DNA from: Streptomyces thermolilacinus SPC6
Lineage (GTDB): Bacteria > Actinomycetota > Actinomycetes > Streptomycetales > Streptomycetaceae
Length of the DNA: 64,000 nt
Assembly: GCF_000478605.2 (NCBI RefSeq)
Contig: NZ_ASHX02000001.1
Span: 5,905,001-5,969,000, forward strand
Direction: 5' to 3'
The translations under genes were made by a program, and so were the position numbers. Below the pieces are notes generated by a model. It had not been told where the DNA came from and did no database searches. It was given only the letters and a program-made list of their open reading frames with translations. The number at the start of each line of letters is the position of its first letter. The first letter of the stretch is position 1. Positions 41,428 to 52,824 of the stretch are shown here, one piece after another.

Positions 41428-42662
41428 CGGTTCTCCGGGGTTCGATGGTCGCCGGTGGCGCGGACGGTGAGGGAGCGCCAGCCCGGCAGGGCCGCGCCCC
41501 GGTCCACACGGGCGCGCACGACGGCCGGGCGATGGGGGGCGAGAGCGGCGAGGGTGTCGTCGAGCTGGGCGCGGGCCAGGCGTGCGCCGGGGCAGGCGTG
41601 GCCGCCTGCGCCGAAGACCAGCTGGGCCACGGCGGGCGGAGCCGGGTCGCGGGCGTCGGGCGGCTGGTCGTGGGCGCGCGCGGCGTGGCGGGCCACCAGG
41701 ATCAGGCGGTCCCCCTTCCGTACCGGGCAGCCGTCCAGGTCGGCGTCGGCCGCCGCCACACGCGGCAGCAGCGGCGACGGGGCGGTCACCCGCAGCAGCT
41801 CGTCCACCAGCGCCGGGCGCAGCAGGTCGTCGGCCGCCTCGTCCCAGAGGCCCGCGTCGGCGCACCAGGCGGCGGCGCGCGGGAGGGCGGCGACGGTGGT
41901 GTTGACGGCGGCCACCGCGAGCATGGCCCGCAGGGCCGACTCCGGTTCCTCGCCGGGCCGGTGCGGGGCGAGCAGCGCCTCCAGCCGCGCCGTCGCCGCG
42001 GCGGCCGCCCGTGCGGTGCCCGGCAGCCGGCGGCCCGGCAGGTGGTCGCGTACGGCGGCTGCCGCCGCCTCGGCGGCCGCGCGGGCGACGGCCTCCGGGT
42101 CGCCGGTGGCGCCCAGCAGCGCGCGGACGGCCGCCCCGGCCAGTTCGCGGGCCAGCGGCACGAGATCGACGTCGTGGCCGTCGGCGAGCGGGGCGAGGCG
42201 GCGGTCCAGAACGTCCCGCCACACCGGGCGCAGCCGCTCCACCCCGGCCGCGCCGAGGCCCTCGGCCACGGCGCGCCGGGTGGCGCGGTGCCCGGTGCCC
42301 TCCTGGTCGAACAACGTGCCCCCGTTGGACAGTTCCCGCACGGCGCCGCCGGTGGTGCCGACGGCGGTGCGGTCCAGCGGGACACGGATGAGGGCCTGCC
42401 GGTACGGCTCGGTGCCGTGCACCAGCACCGTGCCACCGACGCGGGTGACGGCGCGGCGGCGGGTGGCGGCGAGCAGCGCGAACAGCAGCGGGTGGGAGCG
42501 GGTGTACACACGCCGGTCACGACGCCGGGCGGCACGGACAGCGGAGGCCGGTCGGCCGGTCAGCGGGCGTACGTCGGCTTCGGTTCGGCCGGTCAGCGGA
42601 CGTACGTCCGCCTCGGGCCGTGCGGCCGACGGACACGAACCTGTTTCGGGTCGGCCGGTCAA
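41424..42662 (-). CDS. Cytochrome P450 with altered I-helix
   Basis: A 412-residue soluble P450. The heme-ligand loop is FGAGGHACPGARLARAQL (Cys about 357), the ExxR pair is in VDELLRV (288-291), and the I-helix segment reads AAVNTT (251-256) where most bacterial P450s have AGHETT or AGxDT; the acidic residue is Asn. The TTG at 42662 overlaps the upstream stop (TTGA) and gives an N terminus with repeated ADVRPLTGR; a GTG near residue 52 is an alternative. A longer frame up to 43313 is a shadow of the GT2 gene. It probably tailors the product of the OleACD-like pathway. Confidence 0.85.
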   Translation of the reverse strand: MTGRPETGSCPSAARPEADVRPLTGRTEADVRPLTGRPASAVRAARRRDRRVYTRSHPLLFALLAATRRRAVTRVGGTVLVHGTEPYRQALIRVPLDRTAVGTTGGAVRELSNGGTLFDQEGTGHRATRRAVAEGLGAAGVERLRPVWRDVLDRRLAPLADGHDVDLVPLARELAGAAVRALLGATGDPEAVARAAAEAAAAAVRDHLPGRRLPGTARAAAAATARLEALLAPHRPGEEPESALRAMLAVAAVNTTVAALPRAAAWCADAGLWDEAADDLLRPALVDELLRVTAPSPLLPRVAAADADLDGCPVRKGDRLILVARHAARAHDQPPDARDPAPPAVAQLVFGAGGHACPGARLARAQLDDTLAALAPHRPAVVRARVDRGAALPGWRSLTVRATGDHRTPENR

Positions 42663-43246
42663 CGGACATGCACCTCCTCGGAGCCGGCGGGGCGGTAGCG
42701 GCGGTCCCAGCACCACAGGAGGGTGCGGCGGGCGCCCCAGGCCCGCAGTCGGCGCAGGCTCGCGTGCACCACCATGCGCCCGGCGCGGGAGGTCCGGTGG
42801 CTGTGCTCGCGCCCCCGGTCGAGGAGCGCGACGTCCTTGGGCGGCCCCTCCAGCGGGGCGCGGGACGTGCCCCCGCAGCGCAGGTGCAGCGCGGCCGTGA
42901 GGGCGAGGTCGTGGCCGTGGCACAGCACGTACGGCGCCTGGAAGCGCGGGTGCCGGTGTGCGGCGCGGCAGCGCCCGTACAGGGCGGTCGCCCCGACGAC
43001 CGCGGGGAGCAGATACCGCTCCGGGAGCGACGGCGACTCGTCGCGGCGTGGCAGGCTGCGGCGGCAGGCCGTCTCCGTGCCGCGCGCGAACTCCCGGCGT
43101 GCCGCGGCGATCCAGTCCACGACGGCCGGCGCGAAGTCCGTGTCGGCCTGGGCGGCGAGCGCCGCCAGGGTGGCGCCGAGGCCCGCCTCCTCGTTGTACG
43201 CGGGTGCCACGGCCCACAGCGGCGGCGTCCCGTCCGGCGCGGTCAT
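42659..43246 (-). CDS. GT2-family glycosyltransferase with internal deletion of the catalytic core
   Basis: A 195-residue protein. The N terminus is a clear GT2 start (LWAVAPAYNEEAGLGATLAA, then LAAQADTDFAPAVVD), but at residue 44 it jumps to WIAAARREFARG. Compared with the neighbouring paralogue at 44736, about 70 residues, including the VDNASADATAA and TDADCLPYPGW (DxD) segments, are missing in frame. The acceptor half (HPRFQAPYVLCHGHDLALTA) remains. It lacks the nucleotide-sugar/metal site, so it should not be an active glycosyltransferase; a structural role or decay is likely. It overlaps both neighbours by 4 bases. Confidence 0.75.
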   Translation of the reverse strand: MTAPDGTPPLWAVAPAYNEEAGLGATLAALAAQADTDFAPAVVDWIAAARREFARGTETACRRSLPRRDESPSLPERYLLPAVVGATALYGRCRAAHRHPRFQAPYVLCHGHDLALTAALHLRCGGTSRAPLEGPPKDVALLDRGREHSHRTSRAGRMVVHASLRRLRAWGARRTLLWCWDRRYRPAGSEEVHVR

Positions 43247-44736
43247 CGCGGGTCCGCCTCCGCGAGGCGCCGTTCCGCGAGGCGCCGTTCCGCGAGACGC
43301 GCGGTCGCGGCACGGTCGGGCTTCAGGGACCGGCCCGACAGCGGGATGTCCGCCAGCAGCACCGCGTCCGGCCGGGCGGCGCCCATGCGCCGCAGCGGCC
43401 CGGCCAGCGCCGCCCGCAGCGCGGCACGGTCCGCCCGGGGACCCGGCTGGACGACGGCGACCAGGCGTTCGTCGCCGTCACCGGCCGGTACGCCCACGAG
43501 CAGGGCCAGTTCGACGCCCGGCACGTGCAGCGCGGGCTCGTACAGACCGGGGTAGATGTTCTCGGCGCGGCGCAGGATCATGTCCTTGCGGCGGCCCTCC
43601 AGCACGATCCTGCCGCCGTCGAGGCGTGCCCGGTCACCGGTGGCGACCCACGGGTCCGGGTCGTCGCCCAGGTAGCGGTGGCGTGCGGCGGGGCCGGACA
43701 GCAGCAGCTCACCCGACGCGTCGGTCCTGGCCGCCACGCCCGGCAGCGGCGCCCCGACCAGATCCCCGTCTCCGGTGAACGCGGCCTTGTCGGCCTGCTC
43801 GACCGCCGCGGCCGGGAACAGCTCGGTCAGCGCGTACACGCCCCACGCCTCGTCCGCGCCCGCCCGCTTCACGCGGGTCAGCAGCTCGGCGCTCGCCGGG
43901 GCCGACCCGGTCCACACCCGCCCGGTGAACCGGCCGCCCTCCGCCAGCAGCCTTCTGAGCTGCGGCGGCGTCAGATAGGTGGCGTGCGGGGCGAGATGGC
44001 GCAGCTGACGGCGCAGCACCGGCACGGAGCGGGCGGGCAGCGCGACCGGCGCCCCGCTCGCGAGGGACGGTACGAGGACGAAGAAGGTCCCGCCGAGGAC
44101 GGGCCGCCCGGCCTCCGGCCGCACCAGCTCCGCCACCGTCGCCATGCCGGCGGCCAGCGAGGAACGGGTGTGCACCACGGCGCGGGGCCGCGAGGTGGTG
44201 CCCGAGGTGAACACGATGACCGCGTCGCCGTCCCCGTTCACGGGGCGCGGCAGGGCCGTGGCCCGTGAACGGGTGTCCAGGCCCGGGGCGCAGCCGGGCA
44301 GCCGGCGCCCGACCGTGGCGACCGGGCCCAGATCGGCGAGGTCGGGCAGGGCCAGGCGGGCCCGGCGGGCGAGCGGCCGCGCCCACCCGGCGACCGCCTG
44401 CGCGGTGGCGTCGGCCAGTACGAGACCGGGGCGGGCCAGGGCGAGCCGGGCGCGCAGCACGTCAGGCCCTGCACCGGGATCGAGCACTGCCGCCCGCGCG
44501 CCCAGCCGGTGCACGGCGAGCATCACCGCGAGGGCGCGGGGCCCGGGCCGTACGGCGACACCGACCGTGCCGCCGGGCGCGACGCCCCGCGCGTGGAGGG
44601 CAGCGGCGTAGCGGTCGGCGAGGTCGGCCAGCTCCCCGCAGGTGGCCTTGGCGCGTACGGCCCCGGTGCGGGTGGCACCGAGGACGGCGGGCCGCTCGGG
44701 ATGGCGCCGCAGCGTGTGGGCGAGGGCGTCGAGCAT
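43243..44736 (-). CDS. AMP-dependent acyl synthetase of the OleC (beta-lactone synthetase) type
   Basis: A 497-residue ANL enzyme. ATP motifs are IVFTSGTTSRPRAVVHTRSS, YALTELFPAA and TGDRARLDGGRIVLEGRRKD, with the C-terminal lysine in GRSLKPDRA. GARAAVLDPGAGPDVLRARL in the N-terminal half resembles OleC proteins, which adenylate a beta-hydroxy acid and close it to a beta-lactone rather than forming a CoA ester. With an OleA-like ketosynthase and OleD-like reductase in the same operon this is the best assignment; an ordinary acyl-CoA or acyl-AMP ligase is the alternative. The ATG overlaps the preceding stop by one base (TGATG). Confidence 0.78.
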   Translation of the reverse strand: MLDALAHTLRRHPERPAVLGATRTGAVRAKATCGELADLADRYAAALHARGVAPGGTVGVAVRPGPRALAVMLAVHRLGARAAVLDPGAGPDVLRARLALARPGLVLADATAQAVAGWARPLARRARLALPDLADLGPVATVGRRLPGCAPGLDTRSRATALPRPVNGDGDAVIVFTSGTTSRPRAVVHTRSSLAAGMATVAELVRPEAGRPVLGGTFFVLVPSLASGAPVALPARSVPVLRRQLRHLAPHATYLTPPQLRRLLAEGGRFTGRVWTGSAPASAELLTRVKRAGADEAWGVYALTELFPAAAVEQADKAAFTGDGDLVGAPLPGVAARTDASGELLLSGPAARHRYLGDDPDPWVATGDRARLDGGRIVLEGRRKDMILRRAENIYPGLYEPALHVPGVELALLVGVPAGDGDERLVAVVQPGPRADRAALRAALAGPLRRMGAARPDAVLLADIPLSGRSLKPDRAATARLAERRLAERRLAEADPR

Positions 44737-45475
44737 CAGCGCGGGTCCTCCCCGTGACGGCCCGGCCCCTTGTCGAGGTACCAGCGGGCGGTGCCGACCA
44801 GGCCGTAGGCGCTCAGTCGGCGGGTGGAGTTCTCCACGACCATGTCGCGGGCGTGGACGATGGCGGTGGTGTGGCGGCGCACCCGGTTCAGGAACAGCCG
44901 GTCGGTGGGGGAGGGGCGGCGCGGCATCCCGCCTACGGCCTCGTACAGGGCGGCGGTGACGGCCATGTTGTTCCCGGCGTGCATCCGGTAGGGGGCGAGG
45001 TAGCCGTGGCGGCGGTGGTGGGCGGGGCGTATCCGCCCGAAGAACGCGGCGATCCGGACCAGCGCGCGGAACGCGGCCCGGCCGAGCGGCCCGTGCTCGT
45101 CGCGGCGCGCGTCGATGCGCCCGCACACCAGGCCCGCGCCGCGCAGCAGGGCGGCGCGGGCGGCGGCCGTCCAGCCGGGGTACGGCAGGCAGTCGGCGTC
45201 GGTGCGGGCCAGCAGCGTCGCGCCGCGCTCGATCGCGTACCGGAAACCGGTGTCCACCGCGCAGCCCACGCCCTTCTCCGGCTCGTCCAGCACGTGCACG
45301 GGAAGGGGGCCCGGTCGGCGAAGTCACGCGCGATGGCGGCGGTGGCGTCGGCGGAGGCGTTGTCCACGACGACGAGGGTGAAGTCGTGGTCGCGCTGGGC
45401 GGCGAGCGCGTCCAGCGTGGCGCCGATGCGGGCGGCCTCCTGGTGCGCGGGCACCACCACCCACAGGGCGCTCAC
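44736..45475 (-). pseudogene. GT2-family glycosyltransferase with single-base frameshift
   Basis: From the GTG at 45475 the product reads SALWVVVPAHQEAARIGATL, LVVVDNASADATAAIARDFA and DRAPFP; it must then shift frame to continue HVLDEPEKGVGCAVDTGFRY, LARTDADCLPYPGW and NNMAVTAALYEAVGGM. One missing base near 45302-45308, inside the G-run aagggggcccg, restores a 246-residue enzyme whose length is exactly divisible by three. It is either a real inactivating deletion or a sequencing error in a homopolymer. The intact form would be a GT2 inverting transferase with its DAD metal site. GTGA overlap with the ketosynthase stop. Confidence 0.8.
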
Positions 45476-46500
45476 GCCTTCTCCCAGACCATCGTCATGA
45501 TGCTCACGCCGCCGCCCAGGCCCACGAACAGGACCCGGTCGCCGGGCCGCAGGTCCTCGTGGACCCGGTCGAGCTGCACGCCGATCGTGGCGCTTGCCAT
45601 GTTCCCGAGCGTGGGCACGGTGACGACGAGCCGGTCGCGGGGCACCCCGGTGAGCTCCACGAACCGCTCCAGGTACGGCACGGTGACCTGGTGCACCAAG
45701 ATGTGCCGGAAGTCGCCCCACGCCAGGCCCGTGCGCTGCCGCATCCGGTCGAGCACCGACGTGCCGACCTTCTCGAACACCTCCCGCAGCTCGCGTCCGT
45801 CGCCGTGGAAGTACGTGTGCTCGTCCCCACGCGGATGGCGCGAACCGCCGCCGAAGATGCCCCCCACCGACCAGTGCTCGGAGTGGGTCTCGGTGTCCAC
45901 GTCGAGGATGCCGCCCCGGTCCACCGCCTCCAGCACGACCGCGGCCCCGGCGTCGCCGAAGGTGTAGCCCGCGAACCCGTCCCGCAGCTGCTCGGGGCCG
46001 GACGGGTCGTGCCGCACCGCGCGGCTCGGGGTCTCCCCGGTGACGACCAGGGCGCGGCGGGCGCGTCCGGCGAGGATCATCGTGCGGGCCGTGTCGATGC
46101 CGTTAACGAAGCTGTTGCAGGCGTTGGTCACGTCCAGCGCGTGCGCCCGTGAGCCCAGCTCCGCCTGGACGATGTGCGCGGTCGCCGGTTCCACCACGTC
46201 CCGTGTGGCGGAGGCGAACACCAGCAGGTCCACGTCGTAGGGGGCGAGCCGGGCCCGGTCCAGCGCGGTGCGAGCGGCCCGCACGGCGAGCGTGGAGGCG
46301 TACTCGTCCTCCGCTGCCGCCCGGCGCGAGACGATGCCGGTGGCCCGTTCCAGCGTACGCGCGGGCAGGGACAGCCCGGAGGCGGCGGTGATCCGCTCCT
46401 GCAACTGCCGGGACGTCACTTCGCGCGCGGGCAGGCAGGAGGCCACCGCGGTGATGCCCGCCCGGCGCGCCGGGCCGTGGGCGGCGTGGTCTGTGTGCAT
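45472..46500 (-). CDS. Ketoacyl synthase III / OleA-like thiolase-fold condensing enzyme
   Basis: A 342-residue thiolase-superfamily protein. The nucleophile Cys128 is in DVTNACNSFVNGID, the catalytic His in HILVHQVTVPYLERF and Asn in TLGNMASATIGVQL; the GLGGGVSIMTMVWEK end is typical of KAS III. OleA joins two acyl-CoAs to a beta-keto acid; KAS III enzymes start fatty acid or polyketide chains. The operon with OleC- and OleD-like genes favours the OleA role. The ATG at 46500 lacks a clear ribosome site. As first gene of the operon, its upstream 158-base gap should hold the operon promoter, but no clear boxes are visible. Confidence 0.82.
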   Translation of the reverse strand: MHTDHAAHGPARRAGITAVASCLPAREVTSRQLQERITAASGLSLPARTLERATGIVSRRAAAEDEYASTLAVRAARTALDRARLAPYDVDLLVFASATRDVVEPATAHIVQAELGSRAHALDVTNACNSFVNGIDTARTMILAGRARRALVVTGETPSRAVRHDPSGPEQLRDGFAGYTFGDAGAAVVLEAVDRGGILDVDTETHSEHWSVGGIFGGGSRHPRGDEHTYFHGDGRELREVFEKVGTSVLDRMRQRTGLAWGDFRHILVHQVTVPYLERFVELTGVPRDRLVVTVPTLGNMASATIGVQLDRVHEDLRPGDRVLFVGLGGGVSIMTMVWEKA

Positions 46501-46658
46501 GGGCTGGACGCTACGAGCGCCTCGGGAAGGCCCGCCTGAGCGCTGGTACTCAATTCGAATGGGTGATCGCCCGGCGGACGGCAGGGGACGCGTCAGCGCG
46601 CGGTGTCGCCCGGCGTACCGTCCTCGGCGGGTTCCCGGCCCTCCAGGACCGCCGTCCT

Positions 46659-47360
46659 TCAGCGCCCCGCGCGTGCCGTCAGGGGCGCCGTCCGTTCCGG
46701 TCGTGCCGTCCTCCGTTCGTACGCCACGACCGCCGCCGCCACCAGGCACGCGCCCAGCAGCCAGCCGCCCAGTACGTCCGACGGCCAGTGCACCCCCAGG
46801 TAGACCCGCGTCAGGCCCACCCCGACGGTCGACACCACGCCCACCGCCAGCACCGGCCGCGCCAGCGCGCGCCGGGCCGTGCGCGCGACCGCCCACCACA
46901 GCAGCCCGCACACGACGGCCGCCGTCATGGCGTGCCCGGACGGGAACGCCGCGAACTGCGCCGAGTCCACCGGGTCCGACCACCGGGGCCGGTCCCGCCC
47001 CACCAGCGCCTTAGCCGCGTGCTGCGCCCCGGCCGCCACCAGGCCCACCACCACCAGCAGCCCCGCGGGCCCCGTCTGCCCGGTGCGCCAGAGCGCCAGC
47101 GCCGCCAGAGCCAGCAGGACGCGCAGGGTCACGGGGTCCCACACCCAGTCGGAGAGCACCCGTACGCCCTCCGTCAGGGCGGGTCGGCGCACCGCCGTCG
47201 GATGCAGCTCCTCCACGACCGCCCGGTCGAACGCGAGCAACGGCGCCCACGAGACGGCGACGAGCACCAGCAGGGCCAGCGCGGCGACACCACAGCCCAT
47301 GGCCACGGCACGCAGGAGGGGGATACGGGCGCGAGATGGGGGGTTTGTGGGGGGATGCAT
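46659..47360 (-). CDS. PAP2-family membrane phosphatase
   Basis: A 233-residue integral membrane protein with about six helices. The three acid-phosphatase motifs are complete: KALVGRDRPRW, FPSGHAMTA and GLTRVYLGVHWPSDVLGG. Such enzymes dephosphorylate lipid phosphates (phosphatidate, undecaprenyl diphosphate) outside the membrane. The ATG at 47360 is selected. It precedes the ole-like operon on the same strand but with a 158-base gap, so it is probably independent. Confidence 0.9.
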   Translation of the reverse strand: MHPPTNPPSRARIPLLRAVAMGCGVAALALLVLVAVSWAPLLAFDRAVVEELHPTAVRRPALTEGVRVLSDWVWDPVTLRVLLALAALALWRTGQTGPAGLLVVVGLVAAGAQHAAKALVGRDRPRWSDPVDSAQFAAFPSGHAMTAAVVCGLLWWAVARTARRALARPVLAVGVVSTVGVGLTRVYLGVHWPSDVLGGWLLGACLVAAAVVAYERRTARPERTAPLTARAGR

Positions 47361-47501
47361 GTGAAGATCCTGCCCGAAGAACGCCCGACCAGACCGCCCA
47401 CGACACCGTCGGCCCGGGCTCGGGCCCGGTACGGCCGGATCTGCCCCTCGCGCCACGAGCCGCCCGGACCCGCGGCCGGCCCCTCTCCGCCTCCCCGGCG
47501 C

Positions 47502-48437
47502 TCAGCCCAGCGCGCTCAGCCCCGGCGCCAGAGCCACCAGCAGCGGCACCGCCGGGACCAGGGCGGCCGCGGCCGTCAGGCGCAGGCGCCGTCCGGGGGT
47601 GAGCCGGGGCTCGGCCGTCAGCAGGCGCGTCACCCGCCGCGGCACCTCCGCGTGGGGCGTCGGGCAGGGCCCGAACACGCCACGGTCCTCGTTCAGCCCG
47701 ACCAGCGCCAGCGCGATCGTCAGCCGCCCGAACCGCTTGGACGCCGAGTCGTCCGCCGCCAGCTCCACCAGCCGGTGCATCTCCGCGCGGAACGCCGCGA
47801 ACACCGGGACGCCGGGGAAACCGGACGCCAGCGCCGCCGCGCAGTACAGCAGCCAGTCGTGCCGCGCCCGCGCGTGCCCCTGCTCATGGGCGAGCACCGC
47901 GTCCAGCTGGCGCCCCTTCAGCCGCCGCAGCGCCGCCGTCGTGATGATCAGCCGCGGCCGCGCACCCGGCAGCCACCAGGCGCCGGGCCGGTCGCCCTCC
48001 AGCAGCACCAGCGGCCCCGGAGCGGGCTCCTCGCCCGGCAACTGCGGCACCCGCACCAGCAGTTCGGCGCGCTGGCGCCGCCGCCGCGCGCGGGAGTCCC
48101 GTACTTCGCGGGTGAGCATCGCCCCGGTCCACAGCCCGCCGCACGCCAGCAGCACCGCGAGCGTCGCCGACCACGGGCCGAGCGCCCCCAGCGCGTACGC
48201 CTCCACGACCCCGGCGGGCGCCGACGCGAACACCCGGCCGCGCACCTCGTGCCAGGCGGCCGCCGCGCTGAACGTCATCGACAGCGCGAAGCTCAGCAGC
48301 ACCGCGGCGACGACGCACTGCCACACCCACAGGGCGACGATCGGCTCACGCTCCGGCCAGTCGGCCCGCGCGAGCAGACGCGGGGCCACGACGGCGACCA
48401 GCACGCCGAGCGCGAGCAGCGCGAGGGAGACCCACAT
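47502..48437 (-). CDS. M56-family (BlaR1/MecR1-like) membrane metallopeptidase
   Basis: A 311-residue membrane protein. Several N-terminal helices (WVSLALLALGVLVAVVAPRL; ALWVWQCVVAAVLLSFALSM) precede the gluzincin domain with HEQGHARARHDWL and a third zinc ligand in ELAADDSASKRFG; a last helix is at the C terminus. BlaR1-type peptidases sense cell-wall stress and cleave a BlaI-type repressor, but the penicillin-sensor domain is absent and no BlaI gene is adjacent here, which is unusual because many Streptomyces M56 genes come with one. Confidence 0.88.
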   Translation of the reverse strand: MWVSLALLALGVLVAVVAPRLLARADWPEREPIVALWVWQCVVAAVLLSFALSMTFSAAAAWHEVRGRVFASAPAGVVEAYALGALGPWSATLAVLLACGGLWTGAMLTREVRDSRARRRRQRAELLVRVPQLPGEEPAPGPLVLLEGDRPGAWWLPGARPRLIITTAALRRLKGRQLDAVLAHEQGHARARHDWLLYCAAALASGFPGVPVFAAFRAEMHRLVELAADDSASKRFGRLTIALALVGLNEDRGVFGPCPTPHAEVPRRVTRLLTAEPRLTPGRRLRLTAAAALVPAVPLLVALAPGLSALG

Positions 48438-48615
48438 GGTCTCAGCCTATGAGCGCGGCACCGCTCATAGACAGAGGCGAAGACGGAAGTGACGCACGCC
48501 ACGGCCCGGATCGGTAAGCGGGCGGTGATTTCGCCCGTCCGCGCACGGCGCCGACAACCGTGCGCGACCGGCCCGCTGCCGCGTGCGCGCCGCGCCCCGT
48601 GGGCATCCTCCCGTC

Positions 48616-49284
48616 GTGGCGGGGTGGCTGCTGGTGGCGCTGTGCGGGGTGACCGGGCTGTACTGCCTGGCGCGGCGGCGCCGTTGCGAGGGGGCCGGAC
48701 GCGAGGCGGTGATGGGCCTCGGCATGGCGGTGATGGGCCTGCCCCCGGCGGTGTTCGCGCCGCCCGGGTGGTGGTGGGCGGTGTACGCGGCGGTGTTCGG
48801 CGGGGAGGCGGCGCGGGCCGTGTGGAAGCTGCGGGGCGGCGGGCCGCGCGGGCACCACGTCCACCACCTGGTCGGTTCGCTGACCATGGTGTACATGGCG
48901 CTGCCGACCGGTGGCGCGGTCCAGGGGGCGCACGGGGCGCACGGGGGTGGCGGGGTGCCCCTGCTGACCGGTGCGCTGCTCGCGTACCAGGCGGTGTGGG
49001 CACTTCGCGCGGGCGCCCGACTTGCCCGGGCCCCCGTACCGACAGCCGCCCCTCTCCCCGCGGCGACGGCGATCCCGGCCCCCGCACCCCCGGCTGTCCC
49101 CGCCCCCGCCCCGGCATCTGCGCCGGACCTCACCAGGCGGCCGGGCAAAGGCCCGGGCAAAGGCCCCGGCGGGCGGCCCGGCGAAGGCCCGGCAAGAGGC
49201 CCGGGCGCCGCGCCGGAGGCGGTCGCCGGGTGCCGGGTGGTGATGGCGGTCGCCATGCTCGTGATGCTGGCGGCGATGCCGTGA
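48616..49284 (+). CDS. DUF5134 membrane protein
   Basis: A 222-residue membrane protein of a Streptomyces family of unknown function. AGWLLVALCGVTGLYCLARR opens it, EAVMGLGMAVMGLPPAVF follows, and GHHVHHLVGSLTMVYMAL has the histidines typical of DUF5134, which suggest metal or heme binding within the membrane. The linker of about 70 residues is Pro/Ala/Gly-rich with PGKGPGKGPGGRPGEGPARG, and one helix is at the end. Start GTG 48616 is preferred on family length; an in-frame GTG at 48583 is possible. Confidence 0.75.
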   Translation: MAGWLLVALCGVTGLYCLARRRRCEGAGREAVMGLGMAVMGLPPAVFAPPGWWWAVYAAVFGGEAARAVWKLRGGGPRGHHVHHLVGSLTMVYMALPTGGAVQGAHGAHGGGGVPLLTGALLAYQAVWALRAGARLARAPVPTAAPLPAATAIPAPAPPAVPAPAPASAPDLTRRPGKGPGKGPGGRPGEGPARGPGAAPEAVAGCRVVMAVAMLVMLAAMP

Positions 49285-49356
49285 CGCCGACGGCGATGCC
49301 GGGACGAGCGCGCGTTAGGGTCGGGGACGATCGCACGCGAGGGGAGAACGCTCACG

Positions 49357-49888
49357 ATGGACACCGCACCGTTCCGGGACGCGACGGAGACCTACCGCGA
49401 CGCCGTGGAGGCGGACGTGCCCGCGCTCGTCGCCCTCGTGGAGTCGGCGTACCGGGGCGACGCCAGCCGCGCCGGGTGGACTACGGAGGCGGACATCCTG
49501 GACGGGCGGCGGACCGACCCGGACGGCGTCCGCGAGGTCATCACCACGCCCGGCTCCAGGCTCGTCGCCGTCGAGCGGGACGGCGAGCTGGTCGCCTGCT
49601 GCCAGCTGGAACGGCGCGGGGACGCCGCGTACTTCGGCATGTTCGCCGTGCGGCCCGGCCTCCAGGGCGGCGGGCTCGGGCGGCGCGTGCTCGCCGAGGC
49701 GGAGCGCATGGCCCGCGAGGAGTGGGGCGCCCGCGAGATGCACATGACGGTGATTTCCGTACGGGACGAGCTGATCGCCTGGTACGAGCGGCGCGGCTAC
49801 CGCCGTACGGGACGGATGACCCCGTTCCCCTACGGCGACGAGCGATTCGGCGTGCCGCGCCGCGACGACCTCCGCTTCGAGCTGCTGG

Positions 49889-49905
<17 letters not shown>
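49357..49905 (+). CDS. GNAT-family N-acetyltransferase
   Basis: A 182-residue acetyltransferase using acetyl-CoA. The pyrophosphate-binding motif A is AVRPGLQGGGLGRRVLAEAE (about residues 108-127), preceded by LVACCQLERRGDAAYFGMF and followed by IAWYERRGYRRTGRM (motif B). The substrate is unknown. GAGGGGAGAA lies 11 bases upstream of the ATG. Its 3' end overlaps the end of the convergent Clp gene by 17 bases. Confidence 0.88.
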
Positions 49906-52522
<2,617 letters not shown>

Positions 52523-52824
52523 AGATGACCGTCCCAGTTGTCCCAGTCCGTCACTGTCGTAGCCGTCCGTCGCTGTTCGTCCAGGATTCACACCTGCCAC
52601 GGCAGAATCCAGCCACGCGGGTTCCCTCAGCGGTGCCCGTTACACAGTGCCGGGTGCGGGGATCGCGGAGAGTGCGGGATGTGACCGTCCCGACGTCGAG
52701 GGACGGGAAAAACGGCGGTGAGCACGGGGGTGGCGCAGGATAATTTCCACCAGGCCCCCTTGTGGTGAAGAACCGCAGATGGATACGGTGCCTTTACGCG
52801 AGGTTCTCCTGTGGAGGAAGTGAG

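Noticed and set aside
41424..43313. A single 629-residue protein fusing upstream sequence to the P450
   Set aside because: The first about 215 codons are Arg/Pro-rich and antisense-like, overlapping the GT2 gene; the TTGA overlap at 42662 marks a better start.
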